DNA of 64,000 nt from Paenibacillus polymyxa (GTDB lineage: Bacteria > Bacillota > Bacilli > Paenibacillales > Paenibacillaceae): positions 4,383,501-4,447,500 of the forward strand of contig NZ_CP049783.1 in NCBI RefSeq assembly GCF_015710975.1, in the 5' to 3' direction. The notes beneath the pieces were generated by a model. The model was given only the letters and a program-made list of their open reading frames with translations. It ran no database searches and was not told where the DNA came from. Each line of letters opens with the position of its first letter. The stretch's first letter is position 1. The translations under genes were made by a program, and so were the position numbers. This document shows, one piece after another, positions 41,647 through 52,566 of the stretch.

Positions 41647-44600
41647 TTACATGAAGTCGTAGCGAGTTCCGTTGAAGGTTATTTTGCCATCAGCAGAGAG
41701 GACGATAGAGGCTTTACCGTTTGATATTTTGATGTCTCCTTGATCACCGATGATATCAATCTGCTTACCCATGAAAATAAGTTTAGCCGAATCTGAATTG
41801 ACGTATATACCGTCATCTTTTAGTTTAACACTTCGTTCTTTGGCACTGTTGCTGGCATTGTAGATAAAATCCATGCTTCCGTTGGGCTTCTTAATCCAAC
41901 CGATACCCGAACCACCACTACCCCCGTCACCAATACCCATTCTCCAAAATGGAGTGCTACTGTCGCCTGAACCTTCGAATCCACCTTCCATTTTGGCTTT
42001 TTCATCCATCTCGTATTCGAGCACAGGCCATTCGGTTTCGTCGGTAGTCATTTGTCCTGCTTGAGTTGAATTTTTCCAGTACAACGGTTTGCCATCATCC
42101 AAGGTTTTCTGTTTTCCAGCGCCTTTAACTTTACCAGTTATCCATTTGGCAGTATTGCCTTCAATGCGGATATAGTTTGACCAATCTGAGAGAGCTGCAT
42201 TAGTCAAAGTCGACAGGCGTCCTGCTACCAATGCAGAAATATATCCCATATCAGATGTAACCATATTTGCAGCAATTAATTGGGCATCAACGCGTCCCGC
42301 ACCCAAAATATTCCACCCATCCATGTTTAAATCGCGTGTAGCTGTGTCTAACAGGAAGCGACCATTTGGATCAGTTAGTTGTAGGTTTTTGAATCTGGCA
42401 CGACCGTCCATGTAAATAGCAGCCGGAGCACTATCATCTGTTGCACCTACACGAATACCGTTACGATCAATAACGACCACTCTATTACCACTACCAACCT
42501 GGAATTTACTATCAACAACCAGCGAATCTGACAATTCAGCACCAGTCATCCAAACTTTACCGTAGTAATCCGCGTGAAATGGAGCTGAAGACCAATTTGA
42601 GGAGCCTAAGGCTAAACCGTCTTTATCTATTCTGAAAACTCTTTCACCTTCGCCAGATTGGAAATTACCCTTCATAAACAAGTCGCCATCGGGTGAGGTA
42701 TACAATGTCTTTTCGAATGAGCCATTTTGGTTACGTTCTAACTTGAATCCATCTGCATTGTCGAACGTAAACTTATTTAAAACTTTATCATTTCCGCATG
42801 TGTTTGGTTCTTCAAATCGATTGAATCTCAATCCAAACTTATCTGGATTTTCTTCCAATAACCCAAGCTTAACGACTTCACGTTTACATCTGTCTTGAAT
42901 AGTTAGTTTAGAACCTTCTATAGTGAATACACCAGTTGTATCACCAATTACTATGCGTTCTCCAAGAATAAGCTTCCCTAGCACCATTTCTGCAATGACC
43001 CCATCCGCGGAGATCGCAGTTTCCCATTTATTTCCATTTGATCGAGTTAATCCTAGTACCCCGTGTGTTAGCTTGAGGTATCTCATACTATCTTTGTCGT
43101 CAGTAATTGTTATTCCAGTGTGGTCTATGGTAACTGTCTCATTAATCGCCATCTCTAAACGTTCTTTTTCTCTATTCCATACATTCTCAAACAGCTTATT
43201 CATTTCAGATGAATCAAATACTGCTTTGTCATACTTGAACTTATTCAAATCCAACGTAACTCCATGAGTCCTTACATCTTGGAACAACTTATCAAATTCA
43301 TTTCCCATTCTGCTTACGTCTTTAACATTGGATATCGTCAGACTAATATTCGACTGTTCATAATCATATTCAATCTTAATTATTCTTGCCGTAACATCTA
43401 CACCAGTCGGTTCATATTTGATGTTAACGAAATCGCCAAGATTCATCTTCTTCCAATCATATTGTGCTTCAATTATCTCTAAGAAGTTAACAATATCAAT
43501 TTCCATGCTTAGTTGTGGACGTAGCAATTCTTTGAATTTCTTCATTGTTTCATCGTACAAATCTTGCTCATCTATGTATTTACTGTCTGAGTAGTCCTGC
43601 GTAATAATATAAGAATCGCTTAACTCCATCATTTGCTCATGTGTAAAGTTCTTATCATATGCAAATGTACTTCTCAGGTTACTTATCTTGTTGGAAACGG
43701 TAGTCAGATTAGCTTTAACAGTATCAATTTCAGCTTGTTTCTGTTTAATCTGCATTTCCTTATTATCTAAACTGTATCGCTCAATAATTTTTGAATCTAT
43801 ACCTGAATCATATTCATCAATGCTAATGTTACATACCTGAATGTATACGCCTGTATTACCACCGCTAATAGAGACATTGGCATGATCCTGATATCGAACT
43901 TTACCCAGAAGTCTCCATTGATTAGAAGAAACAGCTTTACCTGATCCATCTAAACTAACTGTAACCCCAGCCGTGTCATCAACCTTAATCATAACAGCAT
44001 AGCCAAAATCAGAAGACAGCTTGAAACTACGTGAACTGCTACCAGAATGTTGGTACTTCTCAAAGAACATTTTCGTATCAAATTGCTGAGATATTTTCGT
44101 ATCTGCAACTACAACTTCATTTTTTACTAGCTTATCCATATCAACTTCAAGCAGAGCTAGTTGTTTTTCATAGCCTTGTTGTTCTTTGAGATAAGTATTA
44201 AACTCTGTTTTCTTTGATTCGATTAGTGCTTCAAAGTCGAGTAGGGCATGACACAACGAATCACTCATGTAATCACTGTGTCTAATGACATTCCGATTAG
44301 CATCCCTTTCAAATGGATACATGAAATATTGAAAGCTTTCTACATAGTTTTGCCCAGTAGGATTTACTTTTTCAAATGTCATATCATCTTGACCAAATCC
44401 CTTTAACCTCGTGACTATAGGTTCAGAGGTTGAATGTCTAGTCATCGATTTTAAATACTTATTCCAACTGAAGGTCAATCCTTTATTTGTTCCAGTGAGT
44501 TCAGGCTTTTGTAATGAAATGGTGTTTTTATCAGTATTGAAAATTGTTATAGCATTATATGTTTCGCCAACAGTCAAAATCGCATCCAATACATTTGTAC

Positions 44601-45084
44601 TTGAGAAGTCAAACGCCCTATAAGTTAATTTGAAATCAGCATCAATGTAGTCGATCTTCCAAGTTGTTGGTGCAAGAATTTCATTCAATATTTGTTCGGC
44701 ATGATACGATTCTACAGTTAATCCACGAATAGCAAAACCAACTAGAAGACCAGCCGTAGAAATACAATTCAATGTACGAATGTCAGATTCATCTGAACTA
44801 GAATCTTCAATGCTTTTAATATAATACCAGTCAACATTGTTTCCACTTACCACCTTAATCAGATATCTTTCTCGAATTAGGTCAATGTTTTTATTCGGAA
44901 TTAAACGATGATTGACATCTATGTAAAAGGGGATTGATAACTCTAATTCATTAATATCGTGCCATGTAGTAGAAATTTTATCATTAAACGCCTCACTTAT
45001 TTTGCTTATCTCTGTTCTATCTGGTCTACATAAGAAATATTGAGGTTGAATAGGTTTTAAATTGTAATCAATTTCTCCGAGCAA
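41647..45084 (-). CDS. tail-associated protein (Tal / minor structural protein)
   Basis: 1145 aa from TTG after GAGGTGATACA. The first ~380 residues have the Tal/gp27-like fold signals (FLCRPDRTEISKISEAFNDKISTTWHDINELELSIPFYID; TYNAITIFNTDKNTISLQK). Next comes a long charged helical region (about 290-510; coiled coil, KKTEFNTYLKEQQGYEKQLALLEVDMDKLVK). Beyond ~600 come beta-rich repeats typical of prophage spike or side-tail proteins (AISADGVIAEMVLGKLILGERIVIGDTTGVFTIEGSKLTIQD). The C-terminus IVLSADGKITFNGTRYDF is a common fibre end. It is directly downstream of the tape-measure gene, as YomG is of YomI in SPbeta. It probably forms the central tip under Dit. Confidence 0.8.
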   Translation of the reverse strand: MLGEIDYNLKPIQPQYFLCRPDRTEISKISEAFNDKISTTWHDINELELSIPFYIDVNHRLIPNKNIDLIRERYLIKVVSGNNVDWYYIKSIEDSSSDESDIRTLNCISTAGLLVGFAIRGLTVESYHAEQILNEILAPTTWKIDYIDADFKLTYRAFDFSSTNVLDAILTVGETYNAITIFNTDKNTISLQKPELTGTNKGLTFSWNKYLKSMTRHSTSEPIVTRLKGFGQDDMTFEKVNPTGQNYVESFQYFMYPFERDANRNVIRHSDYMSDSLCHALLDFEALIESKKTEFNTYLKEQQGYEKQLALLEVDMDKLVKNEVVVADTKISQQFDTKMFFEKYQHSGSSSRSFKLSSDFGYAVMIKVDDTAGVTVSLDGSGKAVSSNQWRLLGKVRYQDHANVSISGGNTGVYIQVCNISIDEYDSGIDSKIIERYSLDNKEMQIKQKQAEIDTVKANLTTVSNKISNLRSTFAYDKNFTHEQMMELSDSYIITQDYSDSKYIDEQDLYDETMKKFKELLRPQLSMEIDIVNFLEIIEAQYDWKKMNLGDFVNIKYEPTGVDVTARIIKIEYDYEQSNISLTISNVKDVSRMGNEFDKLFQDVRTHGVTLDLNKFKYDKAVFDSSEMNKLFENVWNREKERLEMAINETVTIDHTGITITDDKDSMRYLKLTHGVLGLTRSNGNKWETAISADGVIAEMVLGKLILGERIVIGDTTGVFTIEGSKLTIQDRCKREVVKLGLLEENPDKFGLRFNRFEEPNTCGNDKVLNKFTFDNADGFKLERNQNGSFEKTLYTSPDGDLFMKGNFQSGEGERVFRIDKDGLALGSSNWSSAPFHADYYGKVWMTGAELSDSLVVDSKFQVGSGNRVVVIDRNGIRVGATDDSAPAAIYMDGRARFKNLQLTDPNGRFLLDTATRDLNMDGWNILGAGRVDAQLIAANMVTSDMGYISALVAGRLSTLTNAALSDWSNYIRIEGNTAKWITGKVKGAGKQKTLDDGKPLYWKNSTQAGQMTTDETEWPVLEYEMDEKAKMEGGFEGSGDSSTPFWRMGIGDGGSGGSGIGWIKKPNGSMDFIYNASNSAKERSVKLKDDGIYVNSDSAKLIFMGKQIDIIGDQGDIKISNGKASIVLSADGKITFNGTRYDFM

Positions 45085-45132
45085 TGTATCACCTCTTTAG
45101 AATAGTGGTGGGGGAGAGGTGATCCCCACCGA

Positions 45133-48100
45133 TTATAGATTGAAGCCATAATTATTTCCTAGAACGCCTCTCTTTGATTGTGCTTTAGCGGCATCAATTA
45201 ATTTGGTTAAGATAGTCGATCCTGACTCCTTATCATTTGCATGAATTTCAACCTTTTCAAAATGAAAACTGTTAACATTAGAAGCAGTAGACGTATTATT
45301 GTTTTTAACAATATTGGGGTTGAAAGTACTCTTAACTGAATCAACAATGCCACGTGTTACATCAATGATTTTCAACAAATTTCCCGTATCGCTCTTATTA
45401 AGAACCAATTCCTTTTCATGAGCTAACAGAAATTTACCTCCAGAGAAAGTAGGGGTCATACCTCCTGTATCAGCACTAAACACTTTCTGTTTAACCAGAT
45501 AGTCGTAGCTTCCATCTGGAAACCCCCATTTTGAGCGCATTGCATCATTGTCCGCTTTAAGAGACTGAAATTGTGCTTGAAGACTTTTAATTTTATTAGT
45601 GTCTGGTTTCTTTTCACGTTGTAACTGAACGACTTGTTTAGAAATATTTTCAGCCTTTTGCTTGTTGGAAAGGTATTTTTGCCAATCTCCTTTTTCTTTT
45701 TCCTTATTGCTGCCATTACTTGAACCATTTCCGTTTCCATCGCCAGTTCCAATGCCCGTGTTATTGCCGATTCCACTATCTAAGTTCAAGAAATCGTCCA
45801 ACTTACCCTGATCCATAGAAAGACTATCTAACATGTTCTGCATTTGCTTGCTTGTTTCTAATGATTGTTCTTGGAGGAAAGTGAAGAACTTCGAATACTC
45901 GCCTTTTAATTCGTCAATTACAGATTTCACCTTAGTCTTGTCATTGGACATGAGGTCTTGCTTCATTCTATAGAATCGTTGTTCGTCTTCAAGAATGTCA
46001 TCATACTTCTGCTCAGTAAGTTCTTTTTCTCTATCGATGTTATCTGTAATTGCGTCATGAGTTCGATCTTCAGCATCTTTGGTTTTATCAAGGTACTTTT
46101 TGCGGTCTTCTAACTGGTCATTCAAGCCTTCTTTACGTAATTCACGCTCACGGTCAAGTTTAAACTTATCGATCTCTTCATTCTTTGCATCTAGTTGATC
46201 GGTTAAATCTTTCCTTTTAGCCTTAGCTTCATAGGAATTATTAAGAGCAAGCTCATTAATTTTATCCTGTATCTTTTGGCGCTCATCTAGTTTCTTTTTG
46301 AGTTCCTTGTCATAGTCATCAGATTCGCTTGTTCGATCTAACTCCTGAAGCTGGCGTTTAATAATCTCTTCAAATCGATCAGACTCTTCTTCGAGATTTT
46401 TTAATCGAGCTTCATGTCTCTTATCTTCAGCTTCTTTTTGTTTATCGATAGCCTTTAAAGCTAAATCCTTCTGTTTCTCAATCTGTTTTTTGTATGCTTC
46501 AATAATCTTATCAGCAGCCGCAGATTTGATAGAGTAGATAGCATTGTTATACTCAAGGTTCTTCAACGTTAGATCTTGAAGACGTTTAGACAATTCCTCT
46601 TTATTCTGTAAATTCAACTTTTCATTTTTCAATTGTCTCTCTACAGCTAAAATCTCTTTCTCTGTAGCTACACGTTGCTCATTTATCAACCCAATCTGAG
46701 TTATAAGCTCTTGTTGATATGCCTTTGAGTTTTCGTCCAACGATTCCATACGAGCCTTGGACAGCGATATCTTATCAGCAGCAGCATCGATCTTTTTCTC
46801 GTATTCATCGAGATTACTCACAATGACAGCATAGTATTTTTCTTGTTTCTGCTGCTCAAGCTCCCACCACTTTGTACTGTTGGATGCTTTTTGTTTATCG
46901 AATTCACCAGACGTAATTTTGTTTAGCTTAACTAGATTATCAAGATTAATATTCTGAGAAACCAATTCCTTTTGCTGCGCTGTCAGCGACTTAATTTGAG
47001 CAGATTCTTCTTTTCTCCAGTTTTTCGATACTTGATCATATTTTGCTTGTCTACCTTGCGACTTCGCTATTTCCGCATCTAAAGCATCTATCTTGTTCTG
47101 ACCGATTGTTACATAGTTATCAATGTAATCAATTCGTGCTTTATAAATGTTGTCGTATGTAGTTGTTCTTTGTCCACGTGCATCAGCTTGAGCTTTATCC
47201 ATATCAGAAGCAGAAGGGAGGGTGTATTTATTTTTAGATTTCCCACCTGAAACTGAAGAAGTGTCGCCATCATAGTATCTCAATACGTTGCCAACATAAT
47301 TTACGTCACCATAAACCTTGCTTCCCGTCTTGCTCTTTTGCAGAGCAGAGAATTTTTTCATATTCTCAACGCTGTATCCACCATTTTTATTGAAATAATC
47401 CAATATTCCTGGCCCCATATTATACATAGCCAAAGCAATTTCAACGTTGCCCGTTTGATTGAGATATTTTGCAAACATTGAGGTACCAGTTTTAATACTG
47501 CTTTCAACGCTAGTGTTTTTACCAAGGCTGCTAACTTGCATGACGTTTTTAATACCATTGGCACCATTGGAAGACTCCTGTTGGATAATAGCTTTGATTA
47601 ATGCAGGATCTACACCATTCGCTCCAGCATATTTATTAATCAAGTCAGCATTTTTGCCAGTTACTTTTGTTGATGTAGAAGTGGAGGGAGGTTGAATTTC
47701 TGGAATAGCATTAGCACCGGGAATACGTCTAGCACCACTGTATTTATCTGCCCAATACTTGTCGTTCAGGCTCCCTTGCTTTAAGCCAGAATTGCCCATC
47801 TGCATAAAGTTTCCGTCACCCATATACACACCAACATGTGAATTAGCTTTACCTTTGACAGTGTTAAAGAATACCAGATCGCCCTTTTGCAAATCCTTTT
47901 TATTGGTTACAGCTTGACCTTGTTTTACTTGCTCTTGCGTAGTTCGGGGAAGCTTAATATCAAGGAATTCCTTAAACATCTGTTGTACGAACAAAGAGCA
48001 GTCGGATACAGCAGTTGCCGTAAACTGGTCATAACTAACATTCGATTTGGCGGCTTGGCTATATTTGAACGTTTTGGACGAAGACAAGGACAAGGCTTCG

Positions 48101-51100
48101 GAAATCATTGAATCTAAACCAGTTCCACCTTTTGTAGTAGTGGTAACTTTCGTAGACACTAACTTAGATGGATCTTTAATACCTTCGGTTAGCAATGCAG
48201 CTTGCTTTTCAAGGAGTTTAATTTCCTCTTTAAGAGCTTTACCGTATTCCTCAGAACCTTTTTTTAATCGACTCTTCTTACTGTTTAAAGCATCTTGAGC
48301 TGCTTCAACAGCCTTTAACTTCTTCTGAGTTTCAGTTAAAATCTCATTCGTCTGAGACATAGAATCATTGTATTGGTCGTTCTTCTTTTTTGATTCTGTG
48401 CTAACACCATAATTCGGATCGTCAAACAATTTCCCTAAATCATTTAGCTGCTTATACAAATCAGAAACCGTTTCAACTTGACTCTTGGTGTCATCGATTA
48501 ATTTATTATGTTCTTGAGCTAGTTTTGGGAGATAGTTATCCATAATGGGATTCAAACCCGGCAGAATACTTGGAGCTTTTACATTCATTCCATCAGACGT
48601 TGGAATCTTTTTGGAATTCAGCTCATCTATGGCCTTCTGCTTATTTGCTATCTGATCTAAGGCATTGACTTCGATATCATAAATCTTTAATCGATTTAAT
48701 GTGGCTTGAAGGAGTTGAGTAGTCTTTGTCTTCTCTTGTTCTAAAGTGTATTTGGTTTCAGTTATCTTTGCTTTCTGTAAAGCTTGAATCGCTGATTCTT
48801 CAATTGTCCAACCGTCAGCAACTTTTTTGATGTGCCCAGCAAGAGAAGGGTACTTAATAATTAACTCAGCTACTTGATCTGCATTTAAGGCGTTACCTTT
48901 GCTGATATCTGCCATTACCTTGTTTAAATCTTTAATCTCCGAGGTAGTGTCCTTATATGCTGATTGGAGAGATTTTTGTAATGACTCAATTTGTCCAGAA
49001 GTTTTAGCGAATTGTTGGGCAGCAACATCAGCCATACTAAACGCCGGAAACATTGCCATTACAGATTCTTTATAGTCTCCAAACATTGGAACCCCTTTAG
49101 TTATGGTTTCCAATAGCTCAGAAATATCGTTGCGGACTTTCAATATCTCATTATTATTTTGAGTTGAAGGGTCAAGTTTAAACGCATCGCTTAGTTTTTG
49201 ATATTTTTGAATTAAACTTTCAATATTACTGTTGTTGAGACTATCAACTACTTGGCGTATTTGTTTTTCTTGGTCAGTAAGACTAGAAGAGTTACCAGCT
49301 ATAGATTTAACCATCTCTTGAACAAAAGCGCGTTGTGAATCAGAAACCGTTTTACCTTTGTCAGTCAGCTCGAATATGTATTGAGTCGTAGAATCTTGAA
49401 GAACTTTTACTCGTTCGCTTAATGCTTCATGTAATTTACCATTCGACTCAGACATTTTTCCTTGTAATTCAGCGTCAGTCCGATTATATTGCTCTAACAA
49501 TCCTTTAGCAGAATACTGGAGTTGATCTAAATCTTTTCCAAAAATAGAATCAGAGGTAGCTAAATCACCATATCTTTTCAAAATATCAGATGTATTTATT
49601 TTTGTATCAGGTGATAGCTTTCCTGATTCCATATCTTTCTTTAATAACTCTATTTGTTTCTTGGTTTGATCTATTTTCTTTTGGTACTCTTCAACTTCAT
49701 CTTTACTATCTTTTATTTTTGTTGTGCTTTCATTGTCTTGACCAGCCAATTTAGAGCGATTAAGTGAATTTTCCGCTTCAATCTGCTTTTGTAATGCTTC
49801 GGTACGTGCATTTATAGCCTCAACTGAATCAGTATAGGCTTTACCTTCGGCATTAATCTTGTTAGCAGCAACACCATACTGTTCAACCAGCATTACTTGA
49901 ATTTCTAACAATCTCTTTTTCTGATCAGTGTTAATTGTTTGATTGCTTTCAGCTTCTTGGAGTGTATTCATTTCCTGAGACAAATCTTCTATAGACTTTT
50001 TTTGCTCTCTATAAGAGTTTACAGTGTCATAGTTAATTGTCCTAGCTTCTCTGGCGGCTTCGTTGGATTTTGAAATCCAAGAAAACAGTTCTGTCAAAGC
50101 CCAAGTAACTCCAGTAATAATGGCTAATGGTGCAATAGTTCTACCCAAGGCAGCAAAGGAGGTACCGAGTATTTTAAGTGAAGCAGAGGCGAGTCCATTA
50201 GTAGCTATAAGGGATCGCAATTCAAGTTTAAACAGGTTTAATTTCAAAGGAATAGTAGTCAAGAGTGTGTAAAGTGGAGTAAGCCCAGTTTTTGAAAAAA
50301 GCATAAAGGCTAGTGTAGCAGCTCCTACAACTGTAGGGAGAAACCCAATTGTGCTAGATACTTTACCTAATACGTTAATAAGAGTAGTTCCTATATCAAC
50401 AACACCCTTTAGGAAACTGGCACTAATTGAGTGCTCCCAAAAGGCACTGACTGCATTGGTAAAGGTATGAATTCTTCCTTCTAATGATGCTAGATAGGTT
50501 TCATTTTCCTTAGAAGCCGAGCCGAATGAGTTAATACCTGCTTCTAAAGAAGCTTGAGCATCTTTCCAGTTACTAATCATGGAAGCAGCAATATTACCTT
50601 GCATTTTACCAGCTACTAATTCTAGAACATCTGCTTGTTGAATATCGCTAAGATTCTTCCAAATCTTTGATAAGTCATCGAATATTTCATATGTACTCTT
50701 AAAAGTTTTATCATCTTTTTTTAAGGTTAATCCAAGCGATTGAAACTTTTTCTCAAGCTTGGGAACGAGTCCATCAATTGCTTCTCCATCTTCTCCCACA
50801 CCACGCAAACGCATTGACAGTGTTTTGAGTGCATTACCTACTTTAGCTGGATCTTGCACTGTACTATTTGCTGCTGTAATTAGTGCTACAGATTGTTCTA
50901 TTGTATTACCAGCAGAGGAGAGGGAGGATGCCGATCTTTGTACCGCTTGACCAATCCCTTCGGTGGAGATGGCAAATTTATTACCAACCTCATTATAAAC
51001 ATCTACGACATGTTGAATGTTTTTGCCTTCGTTGTCTACTTCAATGCCAAAGCCTTTTATAGAAGAAATAAGCTGCTTAGATGCTTCTTGGGCATTAGAT

Positions 51101-52497
51101 ATATCACCTACATTTTGATAAACCAATGTTTGCTTTGCTAATTGCTGCGCCTGTTGGATTGTGTAACCTAATCTAGCCCATTCAGTAGTGGAGTTAATTA
51201 CATCTAGAGTCAAGCCACCAATTTCATTTGCTGTTTTAGATGAGTTCAAAATGACTTGTTGATACATTTCATTTGTTTCATCTGTAACTTTCTTGAGATC
51301 AGTCATTGCTTTATCAAGTTCGTAGATATGCTGAATGCCCTCTTTAAAAGCGTTGATTGGAGCATAGATCGCGGCGGTAACTGCCGACCACATGATCATA
51401 CTTTTAAGTATGCCCTGTATTGAACTACCGAAAGTTTCAGAACTTTTACTGGCTTCATTAAAACCTTGTACTGTTCTTTTTAAATCGTTATTTAAATTCC
51501 CTAGAGGTGACTTAAAATCACCAATATTACGTATACCTTTTAGTCTATTTTCTAATTCAGCTAAACTATTTTGAGCTTGAGTGTTACCACTAAATTTACT
51601 TCTGGCATCATTAATCTTTTGTTGTGTATTTGCCACAGATTGAGCATATTGCTGATCTCTTTTAGCATTTTGTTGTAAAGCTAAGGCATGTTGCTTTTCT
51701 TGTGCAATTTGTCTTTCACTATTCGACTTCAAAGCTTGATAGTGAGCACGATCCAATGACTCAGCAGCTTTTAATGATTGCTCTTGGTTACGTCTGTCGA
51801 TCTCTCTATTTCTTTGTAATGCTTGATAGTGCAACTTATCCATAACTTCAATGCGTTGCTTGTTGGACTTTAATGCATCATAGTGTGCTCTATCCATAGT
51901 TTCAGCCGACTTAAGTACAGCTTGTTGCTGCTTTAATATTTCATTAATCTCGCTATAGTTTTTTACGTTTCCTTGTTGATCCAGTTTAACGGAAATCTGT
52001 TGCCCAGAGTCATTCTTATATGTATTTGTAGTACTATTTGTTTCACCAAGCTTATTTTTATTAGCTCTTGTTTTAGCTAGTGTATAACCTTCAAGCTCTT
52101 TTTCTAGTTGTTTTAGCGTACGAATCTGATCTTGTAGAGATTTAGATTCATCATTTACAGCCTTTTTATTTGCATCATGAACTGTCTTTGTCTTTTCAAT
52201 TACTTCACCGTTCTTTAAAACTTGCTGAGTAACTTGTTTAACAGTACCATCTAAGTTTTTGTACACATCTTGTGTTTCTTTTACAACTCTATTTTGCTGT
52301 TCCATTGCTACATTAAGCTTCTTTGTAGCATCAACAAATCCTTGAATCGATTTTACAAAACTTTGGTCTACATTAATTTTTAAATCTAACTTCTGAAGAG
52401 AAGGGTGCTTGCTCAACGCTTTAATTGAAGCATTTACATCCCCAATTGATTTACCTACATTTAAGCCAGCACTTATTAATATACGCATATCTGCCAT
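45133..52497 (-). CDS. tail tape-measure protein with NlpC/P60 and SLT domains
   Basis: 2454 aa. The N-terminal ~330 residues are helical and contain short repeats around DRAHYDALKSN, DKLHYQALQRN, DRAHYQALKSN and EKQHALALQQN. A TP901-like tape-measure core (about 360-620, WARLGYTIQQAQQLAKQTLVYQNVGDISNAQEASKQLISSI) and two hydrophobic stretches (about 700-740 and 775-810) follow. NlpC/P60 lies at about 1480-1590 (DCSLFVQQMF with the catalytic Cys; SHVGVYMGDGNFMQM with the His). SLT goose-lysozyme-like is at about 1616-1750 (INKYAGANGVDPALIKAIIQQESSNGA, IALAMYNMGPGIL). A long coiled coil spans ~1800-2250. At ~1.5 A per residue the tail could be near 370 nm. Domains digest peptidoglycan at entry. 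The SLT domain recalls YomI of SPbeta. Confidence 0.93.
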   Translation of the reverse strand: MADMRILISAGLNVGKSIGDVNASIKALSKHPSLQKLDLKINVDQSFVKSIQGFVDATKKLNVAMEQQNRVVKETQDVYKNLDGTVKQVTQQVLKNGEVIEKTKTVHDANKKAVNDESKSLQDQIRTLKQLEKELEGYTLAKTRANKNKLGETNSTTNTYKNDSGQQISVKLDQQGNVKNYSEINEILKQQQAVLKSAETMDRAHYDALKSNKQRIEVMDKLHYQALQRNREIDRRNQEQSLKAAESLDRAHYQALKSNSERQIAQEKQHALALQQNAKRDQQYAQSVANTQQKINDARSKFSGNTQAQNSLAELENRLKGIRNIGDFKSPLGNLNNDLKRTVQGFNEASKSSETFGSSIQGILKSMIMWSAVTAAIYAPINAFKEGIQHIYELDKAMTDLKKVTDETNEMYQQVILNSSKTANEIGGLTLDVINSTTEWARLGYTIQQAQQLAKQTLVYQNVGDISNAQEASKQLISSIKGFGIEVDNEGKNIQHVVDVYNEVGNKFAISTEGIGQAVQRSASSLSSAGNTIEQSVALITAANSTVQDPAKVGNALKTLSMRLRGVGEDGEAIDGLVPKLEKKFQSLGLTLKKDDKTFKSTYEIFDDLSKIWKNLSDIQQADVLELVAGKMQGNIAASMISNWKDAQASLEAGINSFGSASKENETYLASLEGRIHTFTNAVSAFWEHSISASFLKGVVDIGTTLINVLGKVSSTIGFLPTVVGAATLAFMLFSKTGLTPLYTLLTTIPLKLNLFKLELRSLIATNGLASASLKILGTSFAALGRTIAPLAIITGVTWALTELFSWISKSNEAAREARTINYDTVNSYREQKKSIEDLSQEMNTLQEAESNQTINTDQKKRLLEIQVMLVEQYGVAANKINAEGKAYTDSVEAINARTEALQKQIEAENSLNRSKLAGQDNESTTKIKDSKDEVEEYQKKIDQTKKQIELLKKDMESGKLSPDTKINTSDILKRYGDLATSDSIFGKDLDQLQYSAKGLLEQYNRTDAELQGKMSESNGKLHEALSERVKVLQDSTTQYIFELTDKGKTVSDSQRAFVQEMVKSIAGNSSSLTDQEKQIRQVVDSLNNSNIESLIQKYQKLSDAFKLDPSTQNNNEILKVRNDISELLETITKGVPMFGDYKESVMAMFPAFSMADVAAQQFAKTSGQIESLQKSLQSAYKDTTSEIKDLNKVMADISKGNALNADQVAELIIKYPSLAGHIKKVADGWTIEESAIQALQKAKITETKYTLEQEKTKTTQLLQATLNRLKIYDIEVNALDQIANKQKAIDELNSKKIPTSDGMNVKAPSILPGLNPIMDNYLPKLAQEHNKLIDDTKSQVETVSDLYKQLNDLGKLFDDPNYGVSTESKKKNDQYNDSMSQTNEILTETQKKLKAVEAAQDALNSKKSRLKKGSEEYGKALKEEIKLLEKQAALLTEGIKDPSKLVSTKVTTTTKGGTGLDSMISEALSLSSSKTFKYSQAAKSNVSYDQFTATAVSDCSLFVQQMFKEFLDIKLPRTTQEQVKQGQAVTNKKDLQKGDLVFFNTVKGKANSHVGVYMGDGNFMQMGNSGLKQGSLNDKYWADKYSGARRIPGANAIPEIQPPSTSTSTKVTGKNADLINKYAGANGVDPALIKAIIQQESSNGANGIKNVMQVSSLGKNTSVESSIKTGTSMFAKYLNQTGNVEIALAMYNMGPGILDYFNKNGGYSVENMKKFSALQKSKTGSKVYGDVNYVGNVLRYYDGDTSSVSGGKSKNKYTLPSASDMDKAQADARGQRTTTYDNIYKARIDYIDNYVTIGQNKIDALDAEIAKSQGRQAKYDQVSKNWRKEESAQIKSLTAQQKELVSQNINLDNLVKLNKITSGEFDKQKASNSTKWWELEQQKQEKYYAVIVSNLDEYEKKIDAAADKISLSKARMESLDENSKAYQQELITQIGLINEQRVATEKEILAVERQLKNEKLNLQNKEELSKRLQDLTLKNLEYNNAIYSIKSAAADKIIEAYKKQIEKQKDLALKAIDKQKEAEDKRHEARLKNLEEESDRFEEIIKRQLQELDRTSESDDYDKELKKKLDERQKIQDKINELALNNSYEAKAKRKDLTDQLDAKNEEIDKFKLDRERELRKEGLNDQLEDRKKYLDKTKDAEDRTHDAITDNIDREKELTEQKYDDILEDEQRFYRMKQDLMSNDKTKVKSVIDELKGEYSKFFTFLQEQSLETSKQMQNMLDSLSMDQGKLDDFLNLDSGIGNNTGIGTGDGNGNGSSNGSNKEKEKGDWQKYLSNKQKAENISKQVVQLQREKKPDTNKIKSLQAQFQSLKADNDAMRSKWGFPDGSYDYLVKQKVFSADTGGMTPTFSGGKFLLAHEKELVLNKSDTGNLLKIIDVTRGIVDSVKSTFNPNIVKNNNTSTASNVNSFHFEKVEIHANDKESGSTILTKLIDAAKAQSKRGVLGNNYGFNL

Positions 52498-52534
52498 TAC
52501 GTTTAAGTCACTTCCTTTTTTTACTTTAGAAAAA

Positions 52535-52566
52535 TAGAAAAAAGAAGAGACTTAATATCTCTTCTT
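52535..52566 (-). terminator. terminator before the tape-measure gene
   Basis: Reverse strand AAGAAGAGA/TCTCTTCTT stem followed by TTTTTTCTATTTTT. It overlaps the stop of the 52565 gene and precedes the tape-measure ribosome site, so tape-measure expression is probably reduced relative to upstream genes. Confidence 0.7.
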
